Shown one piece after another: positions 5,356 through 5,845 of a stretch of DNA of 5,845 bases. Origin of the DNA: Pseudomonadota bacterium (GTDB lineage Bacteria; Pseudomonadota; Alphaproteobacteria; Rhizobiales; Rhizobiaceae); contig JAEWHN010000168.1 in NCBI GenBank assembly GCA_023387775.1, positions 1 to 5,845 on the forward strand. Reading direction: 5' to 3'. Position 1 is the first letter of the stretch. Every line of letters starts with the position of its first letter. Made by a program: the position numbers and the translations under genes. The notes beneath the pieces were generated by a model that saw nothing but the letters and a program-made list of their open reading frames with translations, was not told the origin of the DNA and did no database searches.

Positions 5356-5845
5356 CTACCAACGCCGCTCGAAACGCCGGCGCAGCACGATGGCCGTGAT
5401 GTTCATGGCCATAAGGAACACGAGCAGGATGATGATCGCGCCCGACATGCGCTCGACGAAGGCGCGCTCGGCCTCGTTGGCCCACATGTAGATCTGCACC
5501 GGCAGCGCGGTCGCCGGCTCCAGCGGCGTCGCCGGATAGTCGGCCACGAAGGCCACCATGCCGATCAGCAGCAGCGGCGCCGTCTCGCCCAGCGCACGAG
5601 CCAGGCCGATGATGGTGCCGGTGAGAATGCCGGGGGTTGCCAGCGGCAATATGTGCTGGAACACCATCTGCATCTTGGAGGCGCCCAGCCCAAGGGCTGC
5701 CGAGCGGATCGAGGGCGGCACGGCGGCAAGGGCGGCGCGGGTCGCGATGATGATGGTGGGCAGCGTCATCAGCGTCAGAACCAGGCCGCCGACCAGGGCG
5801 GCCGAACGCGGCAGGCCGAGGAAGTTGATGAACACAGACAGGCCC
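5356..5845 (-). CDS. pstA: Phosphate ABC transporter permease PstA, C-terminal part, runs off right edge
   Basis: PstA pairs with PstC to form the membrane channel of the phosphate importer. The last 162 residues are in the window, and the frame is open to the right edge (GLSVFINFLGLPRSAALVGG at the edge). The GTG at 5835 inside this stretch is an internal valine codon, not a start. Membrane segments lie at about 14-38, 73-102 and 134-155 of the visible part. The loop that couples to PstB is the EAA-type motif SAALGLGASKMQMVFQHILP (48-67), with S in place of the usual E. ALGETAPLLLIG (84-95) is another PstA hallmark. The protein ends in a basic RRRFERRW tail. It stops at TAG 5356-5358, 17 bp before pstB. 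PstC and PstS presumably lie beyond the edge. Confidence 0.95.
   Translation of the reverse strand, partial: GLSVFINFLGLPRSAALVGGLVLTLMTLPTIIIATRAALAAVPPSIRSAALGLGASKMQMVFQHILPLATPGILTGTIIGLARALGETAPLLLIGMVAFVADYPATPLEPATALPVQIYMWANEAERAFVERMSGAIIILLVFLMAMNITAIVLRRRFERRW

Noticed and set aside
5339..5485. N-terminal extension of pstB to 5485
   Set aside because: It overlaps pstA out of frame; AAGGA before ATG 5338 and the usual PstB N-terminus fix the start.
4496..5491. Plus-strand open frame (331 codons) opposite pstB
   Set aside because: Antisense shadow of pstB, whose complete ABC motifs settle the coding strand.
1..5845. Mobile elements, CRISPR arrays, tRNA or rRNA genes, toxin or defence modules
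   Set aside because: None was seen by reading; the DNA is filled with intact housekeeping-type transport and regulatory genes of uniform composition.

Overview
The window is high-GC chromosomal DNA with tightly packed, well-conserved genes and SD-type ribosome sites. It most likely comes from an alphaproteobacterium of the Hyphomicrobiales (Rhizobiaceae/Phyllobacteriaceae-like). This rests on two things: the gene order pstA-pstB-phoU-phoB with phoB at the end of the pst operon, and a xylose ABC operon divergent from a ROK repressor. The taxonomic call is inference; no marker gene is present.

Region 1 (1-3025) is a sugar-uptake locus, most likely for D-xylose. On the minus strand, xylF (periplasmic binding protein) is followed by the start of xylH (permease), which runs off the left edge. 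The ATPase gene (xylG) is not in the window and presumably lies beyond xylH. On the plus strand, divergent from xylF, is a full-length ROK-family repressor. The 190-bp space between them holds a strong -35 for xylF, a near-perfect 27-bp palindrome over its -10 (the likely repressor operator), and a possible weaker promoter for the regulator. The 258-bp xylF-xylH gap holds a 12-bp terminator-like hairpin, which could make more binding protein than permease.

Region 2 (3044-5845) is the phosphate-starvation locus on the minus strand, transcribed pstA (5'-truncated at the right edge), pstB, phoU, phoB. Gaps are 17, 41 and 16 bp, so it is read as one operon. PstA and PstB are membrane and ATPase parts of the high-affinity phosphate importer. 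PhoU passes the transporter state to the sensor kinase (PhoR, not in the window). PhoB is the response regulator. The two regions meet tail to tail with only 18 bp between the regulator and phoB.

No mobile element, tRNA, rRNA, CRISPR array or novel gene system was found. Nearly all of the window is explained by well-known families; the points worth a second look are regulatory: the palindromic operator, the back-to-back -35 boxes and the intercistronic hairpins.
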